A stretch of DNA of 64,000 nucleotides from Bacteroidales bacterium UBA1794 (GCA_002315435.1 DCFW01000040.1:62001-126000); one strand, 5' to 3'. Shown: positions 15,605-25,069, numbered from the stretch's first letter. Notes: generated from the letters alone by a model not told the origin. Program-made: numbers and translations.

Positions 15605-15922
15605 ATGGATGGAGATTATGTGAAAAAAAAATTACTTGGTGCCGGGTTTCAACCTACCATTTTATCAAAAAAACTTGGCATAACGCATCAAGCGATGTCT
15701 GCCCGACTCGCAACGGCTGACGTGAAAGTGAATTTTTTGTTGGACTTATGTAGGATAACAGAATTACCGTTATCTTATTTTCTTGATGAAGTGCCTCTGT
15801 CGCCTGATGTTAAAACATTGGACAAAATGCTTAAGCAAAAAGACTCAGTTATTATGAAACAAGCTGAGGAAATAGGGCGATTAAAGGCTAAAATAGAGTA
15901 TTTAGAAGATGTAAATAAATAA
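15605..15922 (+). CDS. CI-like XRE-family regulator
   Basis: A 105-residue protein with an N-terminal HTH (about residues 16-40, KLGITHQAMSARLATADVKV) and a C-terminal coiled coil (about 72-103) that probably dimerises it. It lacks the long LexA/S24 peptidase domain of lambda CI, so induction would not be by RecA-driven self-cleavage. It is the only plus-strand gene of the phage-like block, diverges from the early operon, and lies next to the palindromic operators. A terminator follows at 16038-16083. Confidence 0.72.
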   Translation: MDGDYVKKKLLGAGFQPTILSKKLGITHQAMSARLATADVKVNFLLDLCRITELPLSYFLDEVPLSPDVKTLDKMLKQKDSVIMKQAEEIGRLKAKIEYLEDVNK

Positions 15923-16037
15923 ATGTACAATTAATACAGATTTATCATTTATAGCGGATTGAACAATTATTACACTTATTAAGTGTATGTAGTAGAGGTA
16001 ATTATAAACTGATTATATTTCCTGTCATCCCGACAGA

Positions 16038-16083
16038 GCAAGGAGTTAATAGTCAATAGATTATTAACTCCTTGCGTTTTTAG
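16038..16083 (+). terminator. Terminator at the right edge of the phage-like block
   Basis: A perfect 14-bp stem (16038-16051 with 16062-16075) around a 10-base loop is followed by GTTTTTA. It probably ends the CI-like transcript and lies 86 bases before the next chromosomal gene, so it marks the likely right boundary of the element. Confidence 0.8.
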
Positions 16084-16168
16084 GTATTTTCTAATTAGAA
16101 CCTTCTGCTATTTATTTGAATCGATATAATCTAAGCTTGACAGATCTATAATATATAAAATAAAATTA

Positions 16169-17461
16169 ATGAGGAAAGATGGATTTTTAAGATGTACTGT
16201 CCTGGTGATAGGACTATTTGTAATGGCTTTAGGAGTTGCTTTATCTGTAAAAGCAAATTTAGGAACATCTCCAGTTTCTTGCGTTCCATATGTTTATAGT
16301 TTAGGTTTTCCACTTTCCATGGGATTGATCTCAATTATCGTTAATGTGATAATTATCTTATTGCAAATAGCACTGTTGCGAAAAGACTATCAACTAATGC
16401 AGTTGATACAATTGCCGGTAGCTCTAATCTTTGGTTTCTTTATAGATTTTGCTATGTTTCTGGAATCAGGAATTCAAACTTCCAATTATTTACTTCAGTG
16501 GGTTTTCTGTTTGCTGAGCTGTGCGATTATTGCATTCGGCGTATTCCTTGAGGTGAAAGCTAATGTCACATATCTTGCAGGTGAAGGTTTGGCGCTTGCT
16601 ATATCAAAGGCTTTTCATAAAGAGTTTGGAAAGGCGAAAGTAGGGGTTGATGGTGCATTGGTTGTTATAGGAATTATCAGTTCATTTGTTCTGCTTCATA
16701 AACTGGAAGGTATACGTGAAGGTACTATTGCCGCAGCTCTTTTAGTCGGTACCATTGCTCGTTTCTACAGCAAAAAGATAAAATTTGTTGATATACTTTT
16801 AGGAAATAAAGAGAAGAAAGAACCCGAAATGCAAGCCTATACTGTTGATGATGGGAACAAAATCATTATCACGATTGCACGTGAGTATGGCAGTGGAGGT
16901 CATGAGATAGGGGAAATAGTTGCAAAGAAGTTAGGTATATCATTTTATGATACAAAGTTGATCGATCTATCAGCTGCAGAAGGAGGGTTGACACCTGAAT
17001 ATGTGAAAGAGCATGAACAGAAGTTAACTAATAGCCTATTATTCGATCTATATGAGCAGAATTATGCTTATGTGAATGAGGAGATGCCCCCACTTGATAT
17101 CCTGTTTATGGTTCAAAGTAAAGTTATTAGAGATATTTGTGAAAAAGAATCATGTGTGATTGTGGGACGTTGTGCGGATTATGTTTTAAAGGGTAATTCA
17201 AATTGTTTTAATACGTTTGTTCATGCGGATAAGAAGTACAGAATTCAACGTATCATCAATGAAGGTATTGATCCTAGCATGGCAGAGAAAGAATTGGAAA
17301 GAAAAGACCGGGATAGGGCAAACTATTGCAAACATTATACGCATGGAATTTGGGGAATGGCGACTAACTATAATCTAACTGTTGACAGTTCTTCATTTGG
17401 TCCGGAGGTATCTGCGACACTGATTATTGATGCTCTGTACAAGCATGTAAAGAAAGAGTAA
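16169..17461 (+). CDS. YczE-like membrane protein fused to a cytidylate-kinase-like domain
   Basis: A 430-residue fusion. Residues 1-205 form five or so transmembrane helices of the YczE/YitT-like type (N-terminal ALGVALSVKANLGTSP signature, repeated as AFGVFLEVKANVTYLAGEG near 121-139). After a short Lys/Glu-rich linker, residues 228-430 form a cytidylate-kinase-like domain with IAREYGSGGHEIGEIVAKKLG at its start (a glycine-rich P-loop-like region) and an Asp-Arg-rich LID area (ELERKDRDRANYCKHYT). The membrane half has no assigned substrate; the kinase half belongs to the cytidylate-kinase-like family, whose substrates are largely unknown. It may link a membrane event to nucleotide phosphorylation. 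Confidence 0.72.
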   Translation: MRKDGFLRCTVLVIGLFVMALGVALSVKANLGTSPVSCVPYVYSLGFPLSMGLISIIVNVIIILLQIALLRKDYQLMQLIQLPVALIFGFFIDFAMFLESGIQTSNYLLQWVFCLLSCAIIAFGVFLEVKANVTYLAGEGLALAISKAFHKEFGKAKVGVDGALVVIGIISSFVLLHKLEGIREGTIAAALLVGTIARFYSKKIKFVDILLGNKEKKEPEMQAYTVDDGNKIIITIAREYGSGGHEIGEIVAKKLGISFYDTKLIDLSAAEGGLTPEYVKEHEQKLTNSLLFDLYEQNYAYVNEEMPPLDILFMVQSKVIRDICEKESCVIVGRCADYVLKGNSNCFNTFVHADKKYRIQRIINEGIDPSMAEKELERKDRDRANYCKHYTHGIWGMATNYNLTVDSSSFGPEVSATLIIDALYKHVKKE

Positions 17462-17952
17462 TGTGTATCGTTTTCGTTATTATTATAGTGAGTGGAATGT
17501 AAACAGTTAAACATAGGTGATTGATAAAACTTGTTTATAGTTCCTCTCTCTTTTTAGTAGCTTGCTATACAATTGAATGTTCGAATCTAGTTATCCCCAC
17601 TAGGGAAATAAGAGATTAAATATTCAATTTGGATCTTTTATTGAGCAAAGTACATTTTGTTAAAGTATTTTCTTCTTGTGATATTCCTTTTACCTTTTAA
17701 ATTACTAGATTATTCCATATGCTATTTTTTAGAACGCATATAATTGACAATTTGTTAATAATATGAATATTTCTCCGACAATCACTAGAGGTAATATTCA
17801 AGAATATAATTAATTCATCAAGTTTCGTTAAAAATTACACAAAATCCATCAAAAAATCACATACAAATTATAAGTATAACACTAAATTTGTCCAATGATA
17901 CTTCCTAATCAATGTTATTAGAAGTAAAAGTTAATACTAAATTTAATATGAT
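17462..17952. other. Long leader/intergenic region before susC
   Basis: No gene is seen in these 491 bases. A branched inverted repeat runs from 17572 to 17628: ATTGAAT pairs with ATTCAAT (17622-17628), with AATCT/AGATT and an inner CTAG hairpin inside. A -7-like TAAATTTG lies at 17883-17890, but no good -33 box was found 19 bases before it. The region is very A/T-rich near the susC start. Confidence 0.4.
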
Positions 17953-20900
17953 ATGAAGCACAGAAAAGTAGTAAGGCTGTCCCTTACTTTATTGTTGAGT
18001 CTGTTATGTGGATTCTCCTACGCACAAACTCAAAACGTTCTTGGTTTGGTAAGTGATTCAAAGGGGGAATCGCTGATGGGTGTGAATGTATCTGTTGTAG
18101 GAACAAAAACAGGTACGGTAACAGATTTAGATGGAAAGTATTCCATAAATGTATCACCTAATGCAAAACTTCAATTTTCTTTCGTGGGTTATAAGTCTAA
18201 GACTGTTGCTGTAGCAGGACAGTCTCAAGTAAATGTTACTTTGGAAGAGAGTGATAAGTCACTGGATGAAGTGGTGGTAATTGGTTATGGCGTTGTTAAG
18301 AAACGTGATTTAACAGGATCCGTATCTTCTATTAAGAGTGGAGATCTTGCTAAAGTTTCTACGAGTAATGCCATGCAGGCTATGCAGGCAAAAGTTCCGG
18401 GATTGGATATTCAACAATCAAGTGGCGAATCAGGTGCTGGTATTAGTATGACCTTGCGTGGTAATCGTTCAATATCTGCAACGAACAGTCCATTGGTTTT
18501 GGTCGATGGTATTGAATATGGTTCAACATTGGATATTGATCCTTCCGATATCGAGTCAATGGAGGTTCTGAAAGACGCATCATCTACTGCGATTTATGGA
18601 ACGAAAGGTGCAAATGGTGTTATCATTATTACTACTAAACATGGTAAGGCGGGTAAAACGAAGGTTAACTTTAATGCCTATTGGTCTTCAAATAGTCCCA
18701 CAGATGTATCTAAAGTAATGTATGGTACGAAAGAAGTGCAGCGCTTAATAGATAAATCGGACTATCAAACGAATTATAAGACGTATGCAGCATCAGGGAC
18801 ATGGGGAACAGCATCATCAGCAGCTGCTGATGTATTGACAGAAAGTCTTAGTGACGGAACTACCCAAATGAGTATTTATAATGATGGGTCTTATACAGAT
18901 TGGTTAGACATTATTTTAAAGAATGGAATGACACAAAATTATGATGTGGCTATTTCAGGAGGAAGTGATTTGACTCAATATAATATATCAGCTGGATTAA
19001 TGAGAGATGCCGGTTTGATGAAGAATGATGTGCAGGATCGTTACAACGGTCGCGTAAATATTGATCACCAAATAAATAAAGTATTTAAAGTAGGTACAAA
19101 CATACTTTTTACTTATAAAGATCATGATAAGCGTAATTCAAGCGTTTATTCTCAAGCGCTGAAGATGACTACAATCACTCATCCGTATTTGACCGATGGA
19201 ACAATGAATGAAACCCCAAATCCATTTTATGCAGCACATTGTAATCCTTTGTTGGATGAAATTCCTGGGGCTTTTCAAAATAATATTAAAACTTCACGCT
19301 TCTTTGGAAATGTTTATTTGCAAATTAATCCTATCAAGAACATGACATTTAAGTCTATGTTCGCATTGGATGAAACGGGTGAAAGAACAGGTTTGTACCA
19401 AGATTATAAGAGTGTAGCCCGTTATCAAATAGGATCGGGATATATAAGTAATACTTGGGATAATACAACAAAGTATACATGGGAAAATACCTTGAATTAT
19501 ATGACTGATTTCGGACATTCAAGGCATAGTCTAACAGCTATGTTGGGGCACAGTATGAGCCAAAGTGTGTTTACTGAAACGAGTACATATGGTAGTACTG
19601 CCGCTGAGCATTATTATAAGAGCAGTTTCTATGATTTGACAAAGATTACCTCTCCAACGAATAGCAATCAATATGTTAAGAGCTCTATGCTTTCGTTCTT
19701 TGGACGTTTGAATTATAGTTACAAGGATCGTTATTTATTAACAACATCTTTACGTACGGATGGTTCTTCTGCTTTAGCTGATGGCCATAAATGGGGATCT
19801 TTCCCCTCTGTAGCTGCTGCATGGCGCATTATTGATGAACCGTGGATGGAGAAAATATCTCATTCGCTTAGTAATTTAAAATTACGTGCATCTTGGGGGC
19901 TTTCAGGAAATGCAGCTATTGATGCTTATAGTACATTAGCCAAATTAAGCTCTGATGTTTATTATTATACAGCAGGATCGGATGTAGCTGGCAAGTTTCC
20001 TAATTCAATTTCGAATTCTAATTTGACTTGGGAAAAAACTTCTGCTTACAACTTTGGTTTGGACTTTGGATTAGCAAATAATAGAATATCAGGTAGTGTT
20101 GATTTCTACATCAATCATACATACGATTTACTTTATTATAAGAGCGCTCCAGCTTCATGCGCATTCCCTAATATGCTTGGGAATGTAGGTAAGACGAAAG
20201 GACATGGTTTAGAAGTTGCTTTGAATACATTAATTGTAAAGTCAAGAGATTTTTCATGGGATGTTAATTGGTCCTATTCTATGGCTAGAGATAAAATAAC
20301 GAAGCTTGCAGATGGTGTAACTCAAGATATTAATGGAACAACAGGTCTTATTGTTGGGCAACCCGTATCTACATATTATGACTATGAGACGAATGGATGT
20401 TGGGGAATAGGTGAATTTGCTCAATATTTATCTGATTGGAAAACACGTCATCCAGACGGAGCTTCTAGTTTTCCTTCTACTTATGGACTTCCAGGTACTT
20501 TAAAAGTTGTAGATCGTAATGATGATGGAACTATTGATTCCAATGACAGACGTGTATACAAGCGTAGTCCTAATTATATAGTCGGTATGAATAATACTTT
20601 GACATATAAAAACTTTACGTTGTCTTTCTTGGTATATGCTCGTGTCGGAGGATGGATTTCATATGATATGAATAATCAATTGAACTATGAATCTGCGAAT
20701 TGGGGCGATTTGGATTATTGGACACCTACTAATACTAACGCAAAGTTCCCAAGTCCGGGTGCTGATAAAACAACATATTCTACTTATTCTACAGCATTGA
20801 AATATGAAAAAGCGGACTATTTGAAATTCAAGGACATAACTTTATCTTATGATATGCCGAAGAGTCTGCTTAGCAAAGTGGGGGTAGGTAGTCTTAGGTT

Positions 20901-21024
20901 CTATGGCTCATTAAAGAACTTCTTTACCATTAGTCATATAAATAATTATGACCCGGAGCGTGGTGGTGCCATCACTTTCCCACTTGCTAAACAAGTTGTG
21001 TTCGGAGTTAATTTGCAATTTTAA
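17953..21024 (+). CDS. SusC-family TonB-dependent outer-membrane transporter
   Basis: A 1023-residue outer-membrane transporter. Residues 1-24 are a signal peptide ending ...FSYA-Q. A carboxypeptidase-regulatory-like domain follows (about 29-97, GLVSDSKGESLMGVNVSV), then a TonB-box-like segment LDEVVVIGYGVVKKRDLTG (about 104-122), the plug (SMTLRGNRSISATNSPLVLV, DPSDIESMEVLKDASSTAIYG), and a beta-barrel ending in an aromatic residue. There is no STN domain at the N-terminus, so signalling through an anti-sigma factor is not expected. It pairs with the susD-like gene 14 bases downstream. No polysaccharide-degrading enzyme is linked, so the substrate is unknown and could be an oligosaccharide, glycopeptide or another small compound. 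Confidence 0.92.
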   Translation: MKHRKVVRLSLTLLLSLLCGFSYAQTQNVLGLVSDSKGESLMGVNVSVVGTKTGTVTDLDGKYSINVSPNAKLQFSFVGYKSKTVAVAGQSQVNVTLEESDKSLDEVVVIGYGVVKKRDLTGSVSSIKSGDLAKVSTSNAMQAMQAKVPGLDIQQSSGESGAGISMTLRGNRSISATNSPLVLVDGIEYGSTLDIDPSDIESMEVLKDASSTAIYGTKGANGVIIITTKHGKAGKTKVNFNAYWSSNSPTDVSKVMYGTKEVQRLIDKSDYQTNYKTYAASGTWGTASSAAADVLTESLSDGTTQMSIYNDGSYTDWLDIILKNGMTQNYDVAISGGSDLTQYNISAGLMRDAGLMKNDVQDRYNGRVNIDHQINKVFKVGTNILFTYKDHDKRNSSVYSQALKMTTITHPYLTDGTMNETPNPFYAAHCNPLLDEIPGAFQNNIKTSRFFGNVYLQINPIKNMTFKSMFALDETGERTGLYQDYKSVARYQIGSGYISNTWDNTTKYTWENTLNYMTDFGHSRHSLTAMLGHSMSQSVFTETSTYGSTAAEHYYKSSFYDLTKITSPTNSNQYVKSSMLSFFGRLNYSYKDRYLLTTSLRTDGSSALADGHKWGSFPSVAAAWRIIDEPWMEKISHSLSNLKLRASWGLSGNAAIDAYSTLAKLSSDVYYYTAGSDVAGKFPNSISNSNLTWEKTSAYNFGLDFGLANNRISGSVDFYINHTYDLLYYKSAPASCAFPNMLGNVGKTKGHGLEVALNTLIVKSRDFSWDVNWSYSMARDKITKLADGVTQDINGTTGLIVGQPVSTYYDYETNGCWGIGEFAQYLSDWKTRHPDGASSFPSTYGLPGTLKVVDRNDDGTIDSNDRRVYKRSPNYIVGMNNTLTYKNFTLSFLVYARVGGWISYDMNNQLNYESANWGDLDYWTPTNTNAKFPSPGADKTTYSTYSTALKYEKADYLKFKDITLSYDMPKSLLSKVGVGSLRFYGSLKNFFTISHINNYDPERGGAITFPLAKQVVFGVNLQF

Positions 21025-21038
21025 TAAATACTAATATT

Positions 21039-23093
21039 ATGAGAAAGAATATATATATGTTATTGGCAGTATCGGTACTGCTTATGATGAATGTATCATG
21101 CTCTGATTTTTTGAATGAAGAGAACAAGATAAGCGAAACTTCGTCAACCACATATAATACTGCTACAGGCTTGCAAGGTTTAATCGAAACATGTTATTCA
21201 TATGCACGCGGATGGTATGGCAAAGAGGCTGGGCTAGGATTGTCGGAAATGGGAACTGATGAATTTTATTATGGGTATGATAATAAGCAAAAATCGCTTT
21301 GTTCTTATAATCTTAATTCGAATAGTTTGGATGATAATTCAAGTGATAATGCCAGTTTGGATCATTATTGGGAATTATTTTATCAAGCAGTGGATGCATG
21401 TAATAATGCATTGCAATATACTCAAGCTAATACAGCTGTTTCCACGGCAACAAAGCATCAATATTTGGGTGAATCCTATTTCTTACGCGCATTCTATTAT
21501 TTGCATATGGTGAATATATGGGGACCGATTCCTTATAATAGTGAACCAACAACGTCTGAGAACATTCAGTATGCTCCTACACGTAGTTCTGAAGGAGAAG
21601 TTTACGGAAATATACTAGCAGACTTGGATAAGTCTATTGCTCAATTTGATTCGGCAGGATACAGGACCAAAGCTGACGGACGTGCAAATTATTGGGCTGC
21701 TCGTGGATTAAAAGCACGTACATTGTTGTATGCTGCTTCGTGGTGGGGGACTGCCGGAAAGAATAACCAAATAACAAACAACAGTAATTACAGTGGCAAA
21801 ACAATAACGCAATTATATGCGCTGGCTCAGTCTGAAGCTGAGGCTGTAATTGGTAGCGGCATTGCTTCATTCTACTCTAATTATGCAGATACGTGGTCTA
21901 TGAACAATGAAGATGTTTCTGCTAATAGTGAATCTATTTTTGGTATTACGTATTCTTCCGATATAACAAGTACTGTAAACTGTATACCTCATCGTAACAA
22001 GACAAGTACTTCCGGTACTTCACTCGATTTTAATTCCTTAATCACTCGTACAGGGTACAGCCGTGGCGGTAGTGCTATGTTGTTGATGTTCACTTCTATG
22101 TGGAATAATGGAGCTAGCGATTTGGGAGGTGATGGTAAAGAAGTCTTTGTTCGTGTACTGAGCAGTGCGTCTACTCATTATGTTAAGAATACGAAGACAG
22201 GAGCATCTGTTGATGTTTCAAGCACATATTCGCCTTATGGGCGTGGCTTTACTCGTTATCTGCCATCATTATATTTGTGGAATTTACTTGAAGAGCATAA
22301 GGCAACGGATCAACGTACTGATGCAACGTTGTTGTCTGCTTATACTATTGCTAAAGGATTGGAGCATAGTTCTAAGAAATATACTCTTATGACTGATACG
22401 GCAATTTATTATAGCCCGTTAGATGGAAGTACTACGGCAGGTCAGGCAGCTCAAGCTTGGGCAAAGAATCGTTATCGTATACAGTTTGCTTCCGGTGGTG
22501 ATATCCCTGTATACAGTTCTTCGGATCCATCTAAAGCCTTACCTACTGAAGCTGCTAAAGCAACATCAGATGTTTATGGTGATAATCGTTACAATACTTA
22601 TAAGATTGCAGGTTGGTGTTCATATCCTGGAATAAAGAAGTTCTTGGACAATGTCTATAATCCGAGCTACCCTACATGGGATATATCCAGTCGTGATGCT
22701 ATCGTTATGCGTTTGGCTGAAATGTATTTGATCAAAGCTGAGTGTCAGCTTTACACAGAAGGTGGTGCTGCTGCAATGGCAACGATAAATCAATTACGTA
22801 CAGTAAGAGCTATCTCTGGAAAAGACAATACATTGAGCGGATCAGCTGATTTAAATACCATACTTGATGAACGTGCTGTTGAACTTTGTGGTGAGCAACA
22901 ACGTTGGTTTGATTTAAAGCGTACTCATACATTAGTTGATAGAGTGAATCAATATAATGCTCAGGCTCAATCAGGAATAAAATCATTAGGTGTAAATTGC
23001 TATTTACGTCCTATCCCTCAGACGGAACTTGATGCTATTACTAATTATTCGACAGTAGAAGGTAGCGGCTTCTGGCAAAACTCCGGATATTGA
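21039..23093 (+). CDS. SusD-family nutrient-binding lipoprotein
   Basis: A 684-residue surface lipoprotein and lid partner of the SusC-type transporter. The N-terminus has a lipobox around MMNVSCSDFLNE, with the lipid-anchored Cys near residue 21. The middle carries TPR-like helical pairs (YHWELFYQAVDACNNALQYT-like stretch, ALYLRAFYYLHMVN-type block), and the C-terminus has the family's ERAVELCGEQQRWFDLKR signature (about residues 611-628). It is longer than the usual 500-600 residues, mostly through inserted loops in the middle. A terminator follows at 23111-23143, so susC-susD form a two-gene transcript. Confidence 0.92.
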   Translation: MRKNIYMLLAVSVLLMMNVSCSDFLNEENKISETSSTTYNTATGLQGLIETCYSYARGWYGKEAGLGLSEMGTDEFYYGYDNKQKSLCSYNLNSNSLDDNSSDNASLDHYWELFYQAVDACNNALQYTQANTAVSTATKHQYLGESYFLRAFYYLHMVNIWGPIPYNSEPTTSENIQYAPTRSSEGEVYGNILADLDKSIAQFDSAGYRTKADGRANYWAARGLKARTLLYAASWWGTAGKNNQITNNSNYSGKTITQLYALAQSEAEAVIGSGIASFYSNYADTWSMNNEDVSANSESIFGITYSSDITSTVNCIPHRNKTSTSGTSLDFNSLITRTGYSRGGSAMLLMFTSMWNNGASDLGGDGKEVFVRVLSSASTHYVKNTKTGASVDVSSTYSPYGRGFTRYLPSLYLWNLLEEHKATDQRTDATLLSAYTIAKGLEHSSKKYTLMTDTAIYYSPLDGSTTAGQAAQAWAKNRYRIQFASGGDIPVYSSSDPSKALPTEAAKATSDVYGDNRYNTYKIAGWCSYPGIKKFLDNVYNPSYPTWDISSRDAIVMRLAEMYLIKAECQLYTEGGAAAMATINQLRTVRAISGKDNTLSGSADLNTILDERAVELCGEQQRWFDLKRTHTLVDRVNQYNAQAQSGIKSLGVNCYLRPIPQTELDAITNYSTVEGSGFWQNSGY

Positions 23094-23110
23094 TAGACTA
23101 AAATCTATAA

Positions 23111-23143
23111 AAAGGCGCATGCATCAAGTATGCGTCTTTTTTA
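23111..23143 (+). terminator. Terminator after susD
   Basis: AAAGGCGCAT (23111-23120) pairs with ATGCGTCTTT (23130-23139) with one G-T pair, followed by further T residues. It lies 17 bases past the SusD stop. Confidence 0.85.
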
Positions 23144-23199
23144 TGATCTAAACATTAGGATATCAAATGTATAATCGTATTTTTGTAAGAAAAATGGGT

Positions 23200-23787
23200 A
23201 TGAATGACCTTGAGAAGATTAAAAAGAATATATCCTTATGTATCTCTTTGAGCACGGAAGAATGGTGCAAACTGGAACATGTAATTAAGAGGAAAGCAAT
23301 AAAGAAGAATGAGTCCTTCTTAAAAGAGGACATTGTCTGTGATTTTATTGCTTATGTAGATAAAGGTGCATTGATTTATTACAAATCATTGGATAACGGA
23401 GATGAAATAACAACAGACTTCGCTTTTGAAAATGAGTGGGTCACTAATAATTATAGTCGATTAAAGAAATTACCTTCTCATCTCAATATAAAGGCAATAG
23501 AAGATTCTGAGTTGTTCTTTATACAAAACAGCGATTTGGAAAGATTGTATGTAGAGATACCTGCATTGGAAAGATTTGGCCGAATATTGATGGAACAAGC
23601 TTATGTGAAATTGGTTCAATTGAGCATTGATTTGCAAACCTTGTCTGCTACGGATCGATATTTGAATCTTTTAGAGAGTTATCCAGAGATCTTTCAGAAA
23701 GTTCCTTTGTATCATATAGCTAATTATTTAGGTATAGCTCCTAAGTCTTTGAGTCGCATTCGTAATGGTCTTTTCTCGGAAAAATGA
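23200..23787 (+). CDS. Crp/Fnr-family regulator next to the SusCD pair
   Basis: A 195-residue protein with an N-terminal cyclic-nucleotide-binding-type beta-roll (about residues 25-115, with VCDFIAYVDKGALIYYK) and a C-terminal winged HTH whose recognition part is VPLYHIANYLGIAPKSLSRIRN. I prefer ATG 23200 because a TATTTTTG -7 box sits at 23178-23185, inside a longer in-frame extension from 23167; ATG 23194 is also possible. It sits right behind the SusCD terminator and has its own promoter, so it may regulate that locus or the beta-barrel gene after it. The ligand is unknown. Confidence 0.8.
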   Translation: MNDLEKIKKNISLCISLSTEEWCKLEHVIKRKAIKKNESFLKEDIVCDFIAYVDKGALIYYKSLDNGDEITTDFAFENEWVTNNYSRLKKLPSHLNIKAIEDSELFFIQNSDLERLYVEIPALERFGRILMEQAYVKLVQLSIDLQTLSATDRYLNLLESYPEIFQKVPLYHIANYLGIAPKSLSRIRNGLFSEK

Positions 23788-23862
23788 TTTGGTAACAAAT
23801 GTGGAGAATGAGTTAGAATAAGAATGGCGAACTTTGCAACGAAATAATAAAATATCAGAGTT

Positions 23863-24462
23863 ATGAGAAAAAGTATTGTTTGTTGCTTGGTCTTTTCTTT
23901 TTTGTTAGTCTTTAGTTTGAGTGCTCAAGATGTAGCTTCTCAATCTAACAATGTGGCTTCATCAACTAAGGAACCGAAGGAGGCGCTAGAGGTGGAAAGC
24001 TTATTCCCTATGTTTCTTACCGGTGGTTATCATATTGGAGTTGGATACAGATATGAGAAATTAAGAGTGCGTGTTAGTGTTATTAATGGAGGAAGTTATG
24101 ATGCCGAGAAAGCCGGTGTGAATAATTCGTCCGCTGATTTTAAAAGATATTACAAGACATCTCCCGGTGTATTCTTGGGGTATAATGTTTGGAAGAATCT
24201 TGAAGTTTATACTTATTTGGAGTTACATACATTCCAAATTGAGCAGAAGAGCACCGGGATGAAGAAAGATTTGTTTAGTGTGGATGCCGGTGGAGGTGTA
24301 GGATATCAATTCTTTATAGGTAAATCGTTTTATGTGCAACCTGCCTTTCATGTTTATTGTAGAAGAAGCAAAAGTCTTGATTTCAATGGAGCAAAATATA
24401 CGATTCCTAATATAGATTTGTCTCCGGTGATTCGTGTAGGATATAGAATATGGAGCAAATAA
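23863..24462 (+). CDS. Outer-membrane beta-barrel protein
   Basis: A 199-residue secreted protein with a clear signal peptide (cleavage near SLSAQD, residue 21) and a mature part of alternating strands (GYHIGVGYRYEKLRVRVSVI, GGGVGYQFFIGKSFYVQPAF) ending RVGYRIWSK, with an aromatic close to the C-terminus as in small outer-membrane barrels. It is 75 bases behind the Crp-like gene and converges on the GNAT gene. No substrate or partner is evident. Confidence 0.72.
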   Translation: MRKSIVCCLVFSFLLVFSLSAQDVASQSNNVASSTKEPKEALEVESLFPMFLTGGYHIGVGYRYEKLRVRVSVINGGSYDAEKAGVNNSSADFKRYYKTSPGVFLGYNVWKNLEVYTYLELHTFQIEQKSTGMKKDLFSVDAGGGVGYQFFIGKSFYVQPAFHVYCRRSKSLDFNGAKYTIPNIDLSPVIRVGYRIWSK

Positions 24463-24480
24463 TGTAAGATTCGTCACAAG

Positions 24481-24981
24481 TTAAATCAAATTCTCCATTA
24501 AGTAAAATACTCCTTTTCTCCAATTTGCAGTTCCGACGATGTTGTAGCAAAGTCTTTTATAAAGTTGTAGGGAATATGGATTTTCAGTGAAAGCATCCAA
24601 TCGAATGGCTTTAATGTTTTTGCTGCTTAAGAAAGATTCAATGTGTTGCATTGTTTTGTATCCAATGCCTTTGTTTTGCAAATTGCAGTTTACGCAAAGT
24701 CTGTGGACTACCATATAAGGATCCGTTGAGTTGTGCCATTTGCCTGATTTGTATTCTTCGTCAGTTTGCTCGTTTAAAACAAAGGCCACGGCAATCGCGT
24801 TGTTAATGGTTCCGACATACATTTGCTTTTTGTTGATGTCTTCTTTTATGACATCTTGATTTGGATAGATTTCGTCCCATTGGTTGATGCCGTAGTTGTC
24901 TAATTGCAAAATAGAATCATTGTATAGACTAACAATCTCTTTCAAATCATTATTGGTCGCTTTTCTAAAAGATAATATCAT
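24481..24981 (-). CDS. GNAT-family N-acetyltransferase
   Basis: A 166-residue acetyltransferase. The acetyl-CoA-binding motif A is visible as LCVNCNLQNKGIGYKTMQHI (residues 94-113, Gln-Asn-Lys-Gly-Ile-Gly), preceded by the beta-4 strand and followed by AIRLDAFTENPYSLQLYKRL, the usual GNAT C-terminal half. The N-terminus begins with the RKATNNDLKEIVSLYNDSI block of the family. Substrate unknown. It converges with the beta-barrel gene with only 18 bases between the stops. Confidence 0.85.
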   Translation of the reverse strand: MILSFRKATNNDLKEIVSLYNDSILQLDNYGINQWDEIYPNQDVIKEDINKKQMYVGTINNAIAVAFVLNEQTDEEYKSGKWHNSTDPYMVVHRLCVNCNLQNKGIGYKTMQHIESFLSSKNIKAIRLDAFTENPYSLQLYKRLCYNIVGTANWRKGVFYLMENLI

Positions 24982-25031
24982 ACCTATAATAAATGATGGT
25001 TAAAGATGTACTTTGTTTACGAAACAATTAA

Positions 25032-25039
25032 TAGTTTTG
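25032..25039 (+). promoter_or_regulatory. Promoter box of the HEAT-like protein gene
   Basis: TAGTTTTG matches TAnnTTTG and lies 30 bases before the ATG at 25070. Confidence 0.45.
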
Positions 25040-25069
25040 TATTCTAAGATGTAAATGTAATTCTATTTT

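Noticed and set aside
16038..16083. Perfect 14-bp inverted repeat as an attachment site
   Set aside because: It has a T-tract and normal terminator geometry, and no matching copy was found between 206 and 900; a terminator explains it fully.
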